64,000 nucleotides of DNA from Massilia pinisoli (GTDB lineage: Bacteria; Pseudomonadota; Gammaproteobacteria; Burkholderiales; Burkholderiaceae_D), in NCBI RefSeq assembly GCF_024753285.1, contig NZ_JANUGW010000002.1, positions 186,001 to 250,000 of the forward strand. Direction: 5' to 3'. Of this stretch, positions 53,763-63,376 are shown one piece after another (position 1 is the stretch's first letter; each line of letters starts with the position of its first letter). The position numbers and the translations under genes are program-made. Below the pieces are notes generated by a model. It was given only the letters and a program-made list of their open reading frames with translations, searched no databases and had not been told where the DNA came from.

Positions 53763-53921
53763 TTGATGGTGGTCGACTGTTCCCGCGCGAGGCGCTTGCC
53801 GGTATTTCTACGGTATTGTGCTTTGGAGGGCCGTATTCTATTCTCGAATTCTACTCTGCTGTACAGAAAGAGCTCCTGTCGGCTCATCCACGCTTGAAGC
53901 TTAACGATTAAAGGGACGGGT

Positions 53922-54620
53922 ATGAACAAAGTGTATCCAGATGCGCGCTCCGCGCTGGAAGGGGTTGTCGCCGACGGCCAGACGATCGCCGTGGGCGGTT
54001 TTGGCCTGTGCGGTATTCCGGAGGCGCTGATCCTCGCGCTGCGCGATTCCGGCGTCAAGAACCTGACGGCCATCTCGAACAATGCCGGCGTCGACGACTT
54101 CGGCCTCGGCCAGCTGCTCACGACGCGTCAGATCCGGAAGATGATCGCCTCGTACGTGGGCGAGAACAAGGAATTCGCGCGTCAGTACCTGGCCGGCGAA
54201 CTGGAACTGGAATTCACCCCGCAGGGCACCCTGGCCGAGAAGTTGCGCGCCGGCGGCGCTGGCATCCCCGCGTTCTTCACGAAGACCGGGTACGGCACCA
54301 TCGTCGCGGACGGCAAGGAAACCCGCGAATTCGATGGCGAGATGTATGTGATGGAACGCTCGCTCGTGCCCGACGTCTCCCTCGTCAAGGCCTGGAAGGC
54401 CGACCGTGCCGGCAACCTCGTGTTCCGCAAGACGGCACGCAACTTCAATCCGAACGTCGCGACCGCGGGCAAGGTCTGCATCGTGGAAGTCGAGCAGCTG
54501 GTCGACATCGGCGAGATCGATCCGGACCAGGTGCACACCCCGAGCATCTTCGTGCACCGCATCGTTCACAACCCGACGCCGGAAAAGCGCATCGAACAGC
54601 GCACCGTGCGTCAAGCATAA
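53922..54620 (+). CDS. scoA: 3-oxoacid CoA-transferase subunit A
   Basis: The product has 232 residues. The glycine-rich CoA-binding segment [17 protein letters not shown] lies near residue 25, with [14 protein letters not shown] and a later [21 protein letters not shown]. It pairs with the adjacent subunit B to transfer CoA from succinyl-CoA to acetoacetate. GAACGGGT-type spacing precedes ATG 53922. ScoA/ScoB naming follows the two-subunit SCOT genes. Confidence 0.92.
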   Translation: MNKVYPDARSALEGVVADGQTIAVGGFGLCGIPEALILALRDSGVKNLTAISNNAGVDDFGLGQLLTTRQIRKMIASYVGENKEFARQYLAGELELEFTPQGTLAEKLRAGGAGIPAFFTKTGYGTIVADGKETREFDGEMYVMERSLVPDVSLVKAWKADRAGNLVFRKTARNFNPNVATAGKVCIVEVEQLVDIGEIDPDQVHTPSIFVHRIVHNPTPEKRIEQRTVRQA

Positions 54621-54636
54621 GACCAGGGAGACAGAC

Positions 54637-55287
54637 ATGGCATGGACTCGTGATGAAATGGCTGCGCGCGCGGCCAAGGAACTGCAGGACGGTTACTACG
54701 TGAACCTGGGCATCGGCCTGCCCACCCTGGTGGCGAACTACGTCCCCAAGGACATCGAAGTGTTCCTGCAGTCGGAAAACGGCTTGCTGGGCATCGGCCC
54801 GTTCCCGACCGCGGACGAGGTCGACGCCGACCTGATCAACGCCGGCAAGCAGACCGTGACGGCGCTGCCCGGCGCCGCTTACTTCAGCTCGGCCGACTCG
54901 TTCGGCATGATCCGCGGCGGCAAGATCAACCTGGCGATCCTCGGCGCGATGCAGGTGTCGGAAAAGGGCGATCTCGCCAACTGGATGATCCCGGGCAAGA
55001 TGGTGAAGGGGATGGGCGGCGCAATGGATCTCGTGGCCGGCGTCAAGCGTGTCGTCGTCGTGATGGAGCACGTGGCCACAGGCAAGGATGGCTCCGTCAG
55101 CCACAAGATCCTCAAGAAATGCGACCTGCCGCTGACGGGCGTCGGCGTCGTCGACCGCATCATCACCGACCTCGGTGTCATCGACGTCACCGACAAGGGT
55201 CTGAAGCTCGTGGAGCTGGCGCCCGGCGTCACGAAGGACGAGGTCGTGGCGGCCACGTCGGCCGAACTGGACGTGTCAAGCGTTTGA
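54637..55287 (+). CDS. scoB: 3-oxoacid CoA-transferase subunit B
   Basis: The product has 216 residues, 16 nt after scoA, with CAGGGAG upstream. The catalytic glutamate is in [13 protein letters not shown] (SENG motif), preceded by [16 protein letters not shown]. The C-terminal half has [20 protein letters not shown] and GGAMDLVAG. With ScoA it makes the ketone-body/acetoacetate CoA-transferase, which links polyhydroxybutyrate breakdown to the TCA cycle. Confidence 0.94.
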   Translation: MAWTRDEMAARAAKELQDGYYVNLGIGLPTLVANYVPKDIEVFLQSENGLLGIGPFPTADEVDADLINAGKQTVTALPGAAYFSSADSFGMIRGGKINLAILGAMQVSEKGDLANWMIPGKMVKGMGGAMDLVAGVKRVVVVMEHVATGKDGSVSHKILKKCDLPLTGVGVVDRIITDLGVIDVTDKGLKLVELAPGVTKDEVVAATSAELDVSSV

Positions 55288-55330
55288 CGTCCTCCGGACG
55301 GAGCCGCGGCGCCGTCCGGTCGTTCCTTCG

Positions 55331-55690
55331 CTAGCGGAGCGTCCACACGTACTTGACCGCGGCCCATTGCCGAACGGCCTTGCCGTGTTTGAGTGCGGGC
55401 TGGAAACTGCACTGCGCCAGCGCCGAGCGCGCGGCCTCATCCAGCGTGGGGAACCCGCTCGACGCCTTCACCTTCGAATCCTTGACCTTGCCGTTCTCGT
55501 CGACGAGAAAGCCGAGCGTGACCGTGCCTTCATGAACGGCCTACACGTCGGCGTGCGGGTACTGCGGCTTTGCACAGCTCTTGAAGTCGACCTCGGCCCT
55601 GCTGTCGCCTTGCGGTGCCGCGTGGGCGGACGCGGCGCAGGCGAGGGCGATGGACAGACATTGCAGCGTGGTGCGGATGATGCGGGACAT
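55331..55690 (-). pseudogene. Secreted TonB C-terminal-domain protein, interrupted by an in-frame amber codon
   Basis: From ATG 55690 (GGAG upstream) the frame reads a signal peptide (MSRIIRTTLQCLSIALACAA) and then SCAKPQYPHADV, where TAG at 55543-55541 stops it after 49 codons. The same frame continues AVHEGTVTLGFLVDENGKV to LAQCSFQPALKHG and ends KYVWTLR before TAG at 55331. The region matches the C-terminal domain of the neighbouring BlaR1-like protein (ADIAAYHEGTVTLNF, VQYVWTLA), so one nonsense change breaks a 119-residue protein. The 55691-55824 spacer holds no gene. Confidence 0.85.
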
Positions 55691-55824
55691 GGTGCTCTCC
55701 TTGTGGTGGGAACTGATGACCTTCAGTTCATGAGGGCGTAAGGGCGCCGCGCGCCGTCTTGCGCGAATGCTTCGTCGATGAATGAGGGCGTGACCGCCCG
55801 GCCGCTCAACGCGGCGACGTCAGG

Positions 55825-57234
55825 TCACGCGAGCGTCCAGACATACTGGACCGGCTGCCACGCCGGGACGGGCTGTCCGTCGCGCAGTGCCGGCACGAAC
55901 CGGCACCGGTACAGGGCGGCCCGCGCCGCCTCGTCCATGCTGGCGTAGCCGCTGGACTGCAGGATGGTCGAGGCCGTGACGAAGCCCGTGGCGTCCACAC
56001 GGAAGTTCAACGTGACGGTGCCCTCGTGGTAGGCCGCGATGTCGGCCTGCGGGTAGTGCGGTTTGCTGCACGTCGAGAAGTCCGCGACGGCGGGCCGCGT
56101 GAGGCCGGCCGTCCGGACGACCGGGGCGTCGCGCGTCGCCAGCGCGTGGGCGCTCGCCGCGCACGCGAGGACGAGGCCGAGCACCGGAATCGCGGCGCGC
56201 CAGTCCAGCGCCTGAGGATCCGGACGGACGAGGCGGCGGATGCGCGCCATCAGGTCGCCGCCCGCCGCGGCTTGGGCCAGGTGGTGGCTGGAAAACTGCA
56301 GGCGTTCCAGTTCCGACAGGGCCCGTGCCAGGCGGCGCGGTTCGCCCAGCCGGCGGGCGGCGAAATCGTCGGCGATCTGCTCGCGTTCGTGGCGGATGCG
56401 GCGCGAGAGCCACCACACGGCCGGGTGATAGAACAGCAGGGCCTCGATCACGGTCTGCATGAGGTTGACGAGATAGTCGTGGCGCCGGACGTGGCCAAGT
56501 TCGTGCGCCAGCAGCGCTTCCAGCAGTTGCGGCGGCATGCCCGTCACGAGGGCGGCGGGCACGAGCACGATCGGGCGCCAGCAGCCGGCCGTGACGGGGC
56601 TGGCCAGGCTGTCGACGATGCGCAGGCGCACGGTGCGATCGATGCCGTAGCGGGTGGCCAGCTGGGCCAGCTTGGTTTGCCAGACGCGTTCCTCATTGCT
56701 CTGCGCCACGGCAGCCCGTCCGTGCGATGCGCGCCCGACCCACACGAGTCCGAGCGCCATGCGCAGCCCGAACGCGGCGGCGCAGGCTGCCCACGCGCCG
56801 ACGATCCCGTCGAGATGCCGCTGTAGCCAGGCGAGCAGGCCAACGGCGTCGCTCGACGCGGCCGCGGGTGCCGACGCCAGCGGCAACATGCGCGCAGCTG
56901 CCACGTCGCGGCCGTCCAGCAGCATCGTCACGAAATCGACGGCGGGCCAGGCGACGCACAGCAGCAGGGCCAGGCACGCCACGGCATAGCGGCGTTCGGG
57001 ACGCGCATTGCGCAGCGCCACGAGCAGCACGGCCGTCGCGCACCCGATGAGCGCGCCCTGCCACACGAAGTGCAGCAGCGTCCATCCGAGGCTGGGCACG
57101 AACCCGCTCGACAGCGCCGACAGCAATCTGGTCAGCGCATCAGTCCACGCATCGGGCAAGGGCGAGGGCAGCGGCGCGAGCAAGCTGGTCGGCAGCAAGC
57201 CCGACAACAGTCCGTTGACGAGCCCGGCGCTCAT
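55825..57234 (-). CDS. blaR1: BlaR1/MecR1-type M56 membrane metalloprotease fused to a TonB C-terminal domain
   Basis: The product has 469 residues from ATG 57234. N-terminal membrane helices (WTLLHFVWQGALIGCATAVLL and others) enclose the M56 protease with HELGHVRRHDY and downstream NLMQTVIEALLFYHP; a further helix precedes the periplasmic C-terminus. Instead of a penicillin-binding sensor, residues about 385-469 form a TonB-type domain with HEGTVTLNFRVDATG and QYVWTL. Its ATG overlaps the blaI stop (ATGA). It should cleave the BlaI repressor on an envelope signal. Confidence 0.85.
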   Translation of the reverse strand: MSAGLVNGLLSGLLPTSLLAPLPSPLPDAWTDALTRLLSALSSGFVPSLGWTLLHFVWQGALIGCATAVLLVALRNARPERRYAVACLALLLCVAWPAVDFVTMLLDGRDVAAARMLPLASAPAAASSDAVGLLAWLQRHLDGIVGAWAACAAAFGLRMALGLVWVGRASHGRAAVAQSNEERVWQTKLAQLATRYGIDRTVRLRIVDSLASPVTAGCWRPIVLVPAALVTGMPPQLLEALLAHELGHVRRHDYLVNLMQTVIEALLFYHPAVWWLSRRIRHEREQIADDFAARRLGEPRRLARALSELERLQFSSHHLAQAAAGGDLMARIRRLVRPDPQALDWRAAIPVLGLVLACAASAHALATRDAPVVRTAGLTRPAVADFSTCSKPHYPQADIAAYHEGTVTLNFRVDATGFVTASTILQSSGYASMDEAARAALYRCRFVPALRDGQPVPAWQPVQYVWTLA

Positions 57235-57617
57235 TGGTCGTCTCCATCTTTCAGCAGTTGTTCGATCTCCTCGCGTTCCTTTTTCGAGATGCCGCTCTTG
57301 AGCGCGGCCAGCACGAGCGCCTTGGCCGACCCTGCGAAGGCGCGCTGCATCAGGTCTTTCAACAGATTCGACTGCAGCGATTCCTGCGGGTGCGCGGGCG
57401 CGTACACGTGTGACCGTTCGCTCTCGTCCCGGATCAGCAAACCTTTGCCGTGCATGATCTGCATCAGGCGCAGCACGGTCGCATACGTCACGTCCGGGCG
57501 CTCCTTGACGATTTCCTCGTGGACCCGGCGCGCAGTGGCCGAGCCGAGCGGCCACAGTGCCTGCAACAGGTCGAGTTCGGCGGGCGTGGGCTTGGGGAGA
57601 GCGGGCGATTTGGCCAT
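57231..57617 (-). CDS. blaI: BlaI/MecI/CopY-family transcriptional repressor
   Basis: The product has 128 residues. The winged-helix domain (ELDLLQALWPLGSATARRVH, VTYATVLRLMQIMHGKGLL) is followed by a C-terminal dimerisation helix region (NLLKDLMQRAFAGSAKALVL). It represses from palindromic operators and is cleaved by its BlaR1 partner. It is first in the blaI-blaR1 operon and lies divergent to the SIMPL gene, sharing a 143-nt control region with three operator-like sites. Confidence 0.93.
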   Translation of the reverse strand: MAKSPALPKPTPAELDLLQALWPLGSATARRVHEEIVKERPDVTYATVLRLMQIMHGKGLLIRDESERSHVYAPAHPQESLQSNLLKDLMQRAFAGSAKALVLAALKSGISKKEREEIEQLLKDGDDQ

Positions 57618-57643
57618 GGCGGTCTTCGGAACGTGGTCGATAA

Positions 57644-57665
57644 ATCTAGACTAGCTCGTCTAGAT
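57644..57665 (-). promoter_or_regulatory. Operator-like palindrome at the blaI promoter
   Basis: ATCTAGAC-TAGCTC-GTCTAGAT is a perfect 8-bp inverted repeat. On the minus strand a TAGTCT -10-like element lies inside it, with TAGACA at -35 17 nt upstream. Binding here would block blaI transcription. The spacer to 57679 adds TTGTCTACAA (57670-57679), a further partial palindrome. Confidence 0.6.
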
Positions 57666-57700
57666 CAAGTTGTCTACAAGATTATTTCAAGCGTCGCCGC

Positions 57701-57745
57701 TTGCGCCGATAAGCCATCCGCTTCTAACATAGACATCATTGTCTA
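57701..57745 (+). promoter_or_regulatory. SIMPL-gene promoter with an operator-like palindrome at its start
   Basis: TTGCGC (57701-57706) and TAACAT (57725-57730) are separated by 18 nt. The perfect inverted repeat TAGACA-TCAT-TGTCTA (57730-57745) covers the expected transcription start. Its half-site matches those at blaI (TAGAC/GTCTA), so BlaI probably controls both genes. GGAG and the ATG follow. Confidence 0.55.
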
Positions 57746-57760
57746 AAAAAGGGAGTGTCC

Positions 57761-58513
57761 ATGCTGAAAACCCGCCTGCGGTCCGCCGCCCTCGTCCTCT
57801 TGCTCGTGTCAAACGGCGCCGGCGCGGCGTCCGTCCCCGACTACCCGTTCGTGCACGTCACGGGGAGTTCGTTCCAGGCCGTCGTGCCCGACATTGCCAG
57901 TCTCGACTTCGAGATCGTCGTGCCCGACGCCGACCCGGCCGCGGCCCGCGCCGTCCTCGAGGCGCGGGTGGGCGAGGTGCGCGACCTGGCCCGGCAGCTC
58001 GGCATCGAGGCGGGCGACGTTGTCGTGCGCGAGGTGCGCCAGGGTATCCGCAAGGATGAGCGCGCGGCGAACGGCGCGCCGGTGTACGAGCTCCGCTGCG
58101 ACGTCCATATCAACGTGCGCAACGTCGCCAACTGGGCCGCGCTGGCCGGCGGCCTGCTCGGCAAGGCCAACCTCGACGGCTTCGCGTCCGCCTTCGATCG
58201 CAGCGACATGGACACGATCCACGACGAACTCGTGACCCAGGCCATCCAGGATGCACGCCGCCAGGCCGACGTGATGGCGGCGGCGGGAGGACGGCGCGTC
58301 GGCGGGCTGATGGGCGCGACGCCGGAAACGCTGAAGAACCTCAGCACGGCGATGGGCCTGGAACGCGCCGAGTTCCTGCGCGGCGGCGGCGCGGACCGGG
58401 CGCGCGCGCAGGACGTCGATCGCGAGCAATTGCTGGCGGTGCCCGCGTTGAAGCTGCGCCAACCTGTCGACGTGATCTTCCGCCTGGAAAACTTGCCGCG
58501 GCGCACCCGCTGA
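57761..58513 (+). CDS. SIMPL-domain exported protein
   Basis: The product has 250 residues from ATG 57761 (GGAG 5 nt upstream; GTG 57755 is the alternative). A signal peptide (LVLLLVSNGAGAASVP) precedes a SIMPL domain: VHVTGSSFQAVVPDIASLDFEIVVPDADPAAARAVL (about 31-66), then QAIQDARRQADVMAAAGGRRV near the middle. Such proteins are periplasmic and of poorly defined function, often linked to stress. It shares a divergent control region with blaI. Confidence 0.85.
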   Translation: MLKTRLRSAALVLLLVSNGAGAASVPDYPFVHVTGSSFQAVVPDIASLDFEIVVPDADPAAARAVLEARVGEVRDLARQLGIEAGDVVVREVRQGIRKDERAANGAPVYELRCDVHINVRNVANWAALAGGLLGKANLDGFASAFDRSDMDTIHDELVTQAIQDARRQADVMAAAGGRRVGGLMGATPETLKNLSTAMGLERAEFLRGGGADRARAQDVDREQLLAVPALKLRQPVDVIFRLENLPRRTR

Positions 58514-58573
58514 CACGCACGAGGAACCGCTGCGGAGACAGGCGGGCAGGCGCGGCTGTGGCTGCTGCACACA

Positions 58574-58596
58574 AAAAACGCCGGGCGAACCCGGCG
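58574..58596 (-). terminator. Intrinsic terminator of dctA
   Basis: CGCCGGG-CGAA-CCCGGCG is a perfect 7-bp stem. On the minus strand it is followed by a run of six T. It lies 32 nt past the dctA stop. Confidence 0.85.
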
Positions 58597-58627
58597 TCTG
58601 AACGAGGAATCGTTCCGGTCGTGTGGC

Positions 58628-59929
58628 TTACGCGGCTTCGCGGACCGGATGCAGGTCGGACGTCATGTCGTCCGGGCTCGGATTCTTCAGTTCGGCGGTC
58701 AGGCGTGCCTGGTCCAGTTCGCCTTCCCATTTCGACACGACGATCGAGGCGACGCCGTTGCCGATGATGTTGGTGAGGGCGCGGCATTCGCTCATGAACT
58801 TGTCGATGCCGAGGATCAGCGTCATGCCCGCAACCGGGATCGTCGGCACGACGGCCAAGGTGGCGGCCAGGGTGATGAAGCCGGCGCCGGTGATGCCCGA
58901 AGCGCCTTTCGACGTCAGCATCGCGACGAACAGGATCGTGAGTTCCTGGGTCAGCGTGAGGTCCGTGTTCGTGGCCTGGGCGACGAACAGGGCGGCCATC
59001 GTCATGTAGATGTTGGTGCCGTCCAGGTTGAACGAGTAGCCGGTCGGCACGACGAGGCCCACGACGGATTTCGGGCAACCCATCTTTTCCAGCTTGCGCA
59101 TCAGGGCCGGCAGGGCGCTTTCCGACGAGCTCGTGCCCAGGACGATCAGCAGCTCTTCCTTGATGTAGGCGAGGTAGCGGAAGATCGAGAAGCCGGTCAT
59201 GCGGGCGATCAGGCCCAGCACGATGACGACGAACAGCGCGCAGGTGAGGTAGAACGAGCCGACGAGCGAGGCCAGCGGGATCAACGCCTTGACGCCGTAT
59301 TTGCCGATGGTGAAGGCCATGGCGCCGAAGGCACCGATCGGGGCGGCCTTCATGATGATGTTCACGACGCCGAAGATGGCGTGCGACATGTCGTCGATGA
59401 AGCGGGTCAGCGGACGGCCGCGTTCACCCATCATCGACAGCGCGAAGCCGAACAGGATCGCGATGAACAGCACCTGCAGGATTTCGCCCTTGGCGAACGC
59501 ATCCACGAACGTGTTCGGGATGATGTTCATGAGGAAGTCGACCGTGGACAGCGACTTGGTCTTGTCCGTGTACTGGGCGATCGCGTGCGTGTCCAGCGTG
59601 GCGGCGTTGACGTTGAAGCCGGCGCCCGGCTTGATGACGTTGGCGACGATCAGGCCGATGGCCAGTGCGAACGTCGAGACGATCTCGAAGTAGATCAGGG
59701 CCTTGCCGCCCACGCGGCCGACCTTCTTCATGTCCTGCATGCCGGCGATACCGGCGACGACGGTACAGAAAATCACCGGGGCGATGATCATCTTGATCAG
59801 TTTGACGAAGCCGTCTCCCAAAGGCTTCATCGCCGTTGCGATGCCCGGATCGTAGATGCCCAGCAGGACCCCCACGATAATCGCAAACAATACCTGGACA
59901 TAAAGGACTTTATAGAATGGTTTTTTCAT
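58628..59929 (-). CDS. dctA: C4-dicarboxylate:cation symporter DctA
   Basis: The product has 433 residues, standard for Dct[17 protein letters not shown] starts the membrane part; the re-entrant hairpin loop is [16 protein letters not shown], and the transport core contains [13 protein letters not shown] and [13 protein letters not shown]. It imports succinate, fumarate, malate and orotate with protons or sodium. The cognate DctBD regulators are not in the window. Confidence 0.96.
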   Translation of the reverse strand: MKKPFYKVLYVQVLFAIIVGVLLGIYDPGIATAMKPLGDGFVKLIKMIIAPVIFCTVVAGIAGMQDMKKVGRVGGKALIYFEIVSTFALAIGLIVANVIKPGAGFNVNAATLDTHAIAQYTDKTKSLSTVDFLMNIIPNTFVDAFAKGEILQVLFIAILFGFALSMMGERGRPLTRFIDDMSHAIFGVVNIIMKAAPIGAFGAMAFTIGKYGVKALIPLASLVGSFYLTCALFVVIVLGLIARMTGFSIFRYLAYIKEELLIVLGTSSSESALPALMRKLEKMGCPKSVVGLVVPTGYSFNLDGTNIYMTMAALFVAQATNTDLTLTQELTILFVAMLTSKGASGITGAGFITLAATLAVVPTIPVAGMTLILGIDKFMSECRALTNIIGNGVASIVVSKWEGELDQARLTAELKNPSPDDMTSDLHPVREAA

Positions 59930-60063
59930 GGCTAGGCTTCATGCGCTATTAGTAACACGGTCATCATCACGCAAAATATCTGCACGGGCTATTGTGGAAA
60001 ACCGCAACGCCGTGCCTGATACCAACACCTGGGTTTGCTGAATAACCTGGGCCGCCAATCAAC

Positions 60064-61353
60064 CTATGGCCGGCGGTAGACGGTGCCGCCCTTCATGACG
60101 AACACGACCTTGCGCAGCGCGGCGATGTCGGACGTCGGGTCGCCGTCGACGGCCACCGCGTCCGCCAGCATGCCGCCGCGGATCGCCCCGAGATCGTTGC
60201 GGTCGAGGATGCCCGCCGCGACGACGGTGGCCGCGCGCAATGCCTCCGTCGGGGTCATGCCCAGGTGGACCATCCACTCCAGCTCGCGTTCGTTCGTGCC
60301 GTGCGCGAACACGCCGACGTCGCTGCCGTTGCCGATCGTTACGCCGAGCCGGCGCGCGATGCGGAATGCGCGCTCGGCCTGCTGCATCGCGGGCGTGGGC
60401 GTGCCGCCGCGCACGTAGTGCTGGAAGTATTCGCCGATGGCTTCCGGCGCCGTCAACGTGGGGACGTACGCCGTCTTGTGTTCCAGCATCAGGCGGAACG
60501 TCGCTTCGCTGGCGCCATAGCCGTGCTCGACGGTATCGACGCCGGCCAGGACCGCCAGCCGGATCGCGTCGTCGCTGCTGGCGTGCGCGGCCACCTTGCG
60601 TCCGCTCGTGTGGGCGGCCGTGACGATCGCCTTCATCTCGTCGAGCGTGAACGTGGGCCGCGTGCTGCCATCAGGACCCGTGCGGTAGTCGGCATAGAAC
60701 TTGATCCAGTCGGCGCCGTGCGACGCTTGTTCGCGCACGGCCTTCGTCGCTTCGTCGACACCCGTCGCCTGCTGGGCGCCGTATGGGATGTCCATGTCCG
60801 GCCGGTACGAGCGCTCGGCCGGACCGTAGCTCGCGGTCGCGACGATGGCGCGCGTGGCCACGAACAGGCGCGGGCCCGGCACCTGTCCCTCGTCGATGGC
60901 GCGCTTGATGCCGACGTCGGCATACCCGGCGCCTTCCGTGCCGAGGTCGCGCAACGTGGTGAAACCGGCCTGCAGCGTGTCGGCCGCGTGGCGCACGGCG
61001 AGCGCGATGCGGTACGCGGGCGCTTCCTTCAGCACCTGGTCGTCCCACGTCGTTTCGTTATAGGGGTGCAGCAGCACGTGCGAGTGCAGGTCGATCAGGC
61101 CCGGGATCAAGGTCTTGCCGGGCAGGTCGATGCGGTCGACGTCGGCGGGGATGGCCAGGGTGCCGGTCGGCCCCGCCGCCTGGATGCGGCCTTGTGACAC
61201 GAGCACGCTCCAGCCGCCGTGCGGCACGCCGTCGCCCGTCCAGACGCGGTCGGGTGTCAGCAGGACGGGGCGCTGGTCGGCGGCGTATGCGCCGGGCAGC
61301 ATGCCGGCCAGCAGCGACAGCGCGGCGATGAAGGTCTTCGTGCGGTTGCGCAT
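60064..61353 (-). CDS. Exported amidohydrolase (imidazolonepropionase-like)
   Basis: The product has 429 residues with a signal peptide ending near GAYAAD. The metal-binding His pair is in [11 protein letters not shown], the carboxylated-Lys region in WIKFYADYR, later ligands in AAHASSDD and VEHGYG, and the catalytic Asp in GNGSDVGVF. It belongs to COG1228, which includes dipeptidases and organophosphate-type hydrolases. Probably a periplasmic hydrolase of unknown substrate. Confidence 0.85.
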   Translation of the reverse strand: MRNRTKTFIAALSLLAGMLPGAYAADQRPVLLTPDRVWTGDGVPHGGWSVLVSQGRIQAAGPTGTLAIPADVDRIDLPGKTLIPGLIDLHSHVLLHPYNETTWDDQVLKEAPAYRIALAVRHAADTLQAGFTTLRDLGTEGAGYADVGIKRAIDEGQVPGPRLFVATRAIVATASYGPAERSYRPDMDIPYGAQQATGVDEATKAVREQASHGADWIKFYADYRTGPDGSTRPTFTLDEMKAIVTAAHTSGRKVAAHASSDDAIRLAVLAGVDTVEHGYGASEATFRLMLEHKTAYVPTLTAPEAIGEYFQHYVRGGTPTPAMQQAERAFRIARRLGVTIGNGSDVGVFAHGTNERELEWMVHLGMTPTEALRAATVVAAGILDRNDLGAIRGGMLADAVAVDGDPTSDIAALRKVVFVMKGGTVYRRP

Positions 61354-61466
61354 CGTTCGTCCTTTCGTGGCGTGATGATCGAAAGGCGATCATAGCCGAG
61401 CAGGCGAGCCGCGCGGCGGCCGGATGATCTATCATTGCCTGTCATTCCGAATATAGGGGCCGACCG

Positions 61467-62039
61467 ATGACTCTGCGATTCCTTGTCCTGCTGGTGGCGG
61501 TGTCGTGCGCGTGCGCCGCGTCCGCGCAGGAACCTGCCCGGCTGATGGCAAAGATGGCGGGCGTGTACAAGCACCGCTTCATGAGCGCGACGATCACACC
61601 CGGCAAGGCACCGGGCGAGGCCGACGTGCCGTACCAGGCCGAAGACGTGATCGAGATCGTGCCTTACGATGCCGACCATGTGTACGTGCGTGCGCACCTC
61701 GATTTCTACAACGGGCACATGTGCGACATCGCCGGAATGGGCCGCTATGAACACGGCGCTTTCGTGTACCACGATCCCGCGCCGTCGTTCGTGCCCGACG
61801 CGCCGCCATGTGCATTGAAAGTGAGCGTGGAGCATGGCGAGCTGACACTCACGGACCGCGCCACGCCCGATGCGCCGGCAAGCTGCCGGGCGTATTGCGG
61901 CGTGCGCGGTGCTCTCGAGTACGCCATCGGCATGGACAGGCGCCGCACGATCCGCTACCTGGACCGCATCAAGGCATCGCGGGAGTACAACAAGGCGATC
62001 GACGACCTCCATGCGACCGAACCGCAGTCGGCGCCGTGA
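61467..62039 (+). CDS. Hypothetical exported protein, 190 residues
   Basis: A signal peptide (FLVLLVAVSCACAASAQE) is followed by a soluble domain with MAGVYKHRFMSATITPG and a set of cysteines (CDIAG, PPCAL, SCRAYCG). Even spacing suggests disulphides in a periplasmic protein. No family is recognised. It is divergent from the amidohydrolase across 113 nt. Confidence 0.65.
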   Translation: MTLRFLVLLVAVSCACAASAQEPARLMAKMAGVYKHRFMSATITPGKAPGEADVPYQAEDVIEIVPYDADHVYVRAHLDFYNGHMCDIAGMGRYEHGAFVYHDPAPSFVPDAPPCALKVSVEHGELTLTDRATPDAPASCRAYCGVRGALEYAIGMDRRRTIRYLDRIKASREYNKAIDDLHATEPQSAP

Positions 62040-62049
62040 CCGCCCGCGC

Positions 62050-62427
62050 TCAGTTGAGATCCTGCAGCGCCTGCGCGATGCCCGTCTCCACGTCGTGCAG
62101 GAACGCGGCGCCCTTGGACGACAGCGCGATACCGGGCACGGCCAGCTCGACCAGGCAGGCGAGGGCCTGGCGGAACCATTCCATGTCGGTGCCCATCAGC
62201 GGCAGCGCGTGGGCATCGACGAGGTAGTGCACAGCGCGCGCGAGCAGTGCCGTGTCGCGACCGGCGTTCCCCACCAGCAGCGCGAAGTCGGCCGCCTCGC
62301 GCTCGAAGCGCGCGGCCAGCGTTTCCAGGATGTCGCGCGACACCTCCGGCTGCCCGGCCGCGAGCACGACGTGGGCGAGCTCCAGGCAAGCGTCGTGCAG
62401 GCCCGGGATCTCGATGTCGTCATCCAT
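62050..62427 (-). CDS. Hypothetical protein downstream of bdhA
   Basis: The product has 125 residues, mostly helical and Ala/Leu-rich (LHDACLELAHVVLAAGQPEV, FALLVGNAGRDTALLARAV). It starts immediately after the bdhA stop with no gap, implying co-translation. No domain or catalytic motif is recognised. A link to polyhydroxybutyrate metabolism is only contextual. Confidence 0.6.
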   Translation of the reverse strand: MDDDIEIPGLHDACLELAHVVLAAGQPEVSRDILETLAARFEREAADFALLVGNAGRDTALLARAVHYLVDAHALPLMGTDMEWFRQALACLVELAVPGIALSSKGAAFLHDVETGIAQALQDLN

Positions 62428-63222
62428 TTACTGTGCGACCCAGCCGCCGTCCATGTTCCACGCGACGCCGCGCACCTGGTTCGCGGCGGGGCTGCAGAAG
62501 AACACGGCGAGCGCGCCCAGCTCCTCCGGCGTGACGAATTCGCCGGACGGCTGTTTTTCCAGCAGCAGGTTTTTCTTCGCCTGCTCGTTGCTGATGCCGT
62601 CGCGCGCGGCGCGGTCGTCGACCTGCTTCTGCACCAGGGGCGTCAGCACCCAGCCCGGACAGATCGCGTTGCACGTGATACCCGTCTGCGCCGTTTCCAG
62701 CGCCGTCGACTTGGTGAACCCGACGAGGCCGTGCTTCGCCGCCACGTACGCGGACTTCTGCGCCGATGCGACGAGGCCGTGGGCCGATGCGAGATTGATG
62801 ATGCGGCCCCAGTTCTTCTGCTTCATCGAGGGTAGGACGAGGCGGGTCGTGTGGAACGCGGAGCTGAGGTTGATGGCGATGATCGCATCCCATTTCTCGA
62901 CGGGGAAATCCTCGACGTTCGCGACGTGCTGGATGCCCGCGTTGTTGACGAGGATGTCGACGCCGCCGAATTTCTCGCCCGCGAACGCCATCATCGCGGC
63001 GATCTGCTCCGGCTTCGACATGTCGGCATTGTGGTAAGCGGTCTGCACGCCGAATTCCTGGCCGACGTCCGTGTACAGCTTCTCGATCTGCTGGGCGTCG
63101 CCGAAGCCGTTGAACACGATGTTGGCGCCTTGCTCGGCCAGCGCGCGCGCGATGCCGAGGCCGATGCCCGACGTCGAGCCCGTGACGGTTGCAGTCTTGC
63201 CGCTTAACATGGTGGATTTCAT
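62428..63222 (-). CDS. bdhA: 3-hydroxybutyrate dehydrogenase
   Basis: The product has 264 residues. SDR motifs are VTGSTSGIGLGIARAL, NNAGIQHV, catalytic Ser in NLASAHGLVAS and YVAAKHG (YxxxK). The bdhA hallmarks NGFGD and AICPGWVLTPLVQKQVDDRA are present. It interconverts 3-hydroxybutyrate and acetoacetate with NAD, feeding the CoA-transferase encoded 8 kb away. Confidence 0.93.
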   Translation of the reverse strand: MKSTMLSGKTATVTGSTSGIGLGIARALAEQGANIVFNGFGDAQQIEKLYTDVGQEFGVQTAYHNADMSKPEQIAAMMAFAGEKFGGVDILVNNAGIQHVANVEDFPVEKWDAIIAINLSSAFHTTRLVLPSMKQKNWGRIINLASAHGLVASAQKSAYVAAKHGLVGFTKSTALETAQTGITCNAICPGWVLTPLVQKQVDDRAARDGISNEQAKKNLLLEKQPSGEFVTPEELGALAVFFCSPAANQVRGVAWNMDGGWVAQ

Positions 63223-63376
63223 GCGTTCCTCTTTCTCGTGGTCAGTTTTCTATGAGCCCGGGTGATCCGGGGCGAGACTTGGTAGAATTGTAATCGCACC
63301 AACGGGTAAAATGTTGGCGCCCGCCCGGACCCTTGATGTTTGCGGTGGTTGCATGGTGATCGTCGGAACTTTGAAA

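Noticed and set aside
63279..63302. TTGGT-N14-ACCAA inverted repeat between bdhA and the hydrolase
   Set aside because: Arms of five bases with a long spacer are likely by chance.
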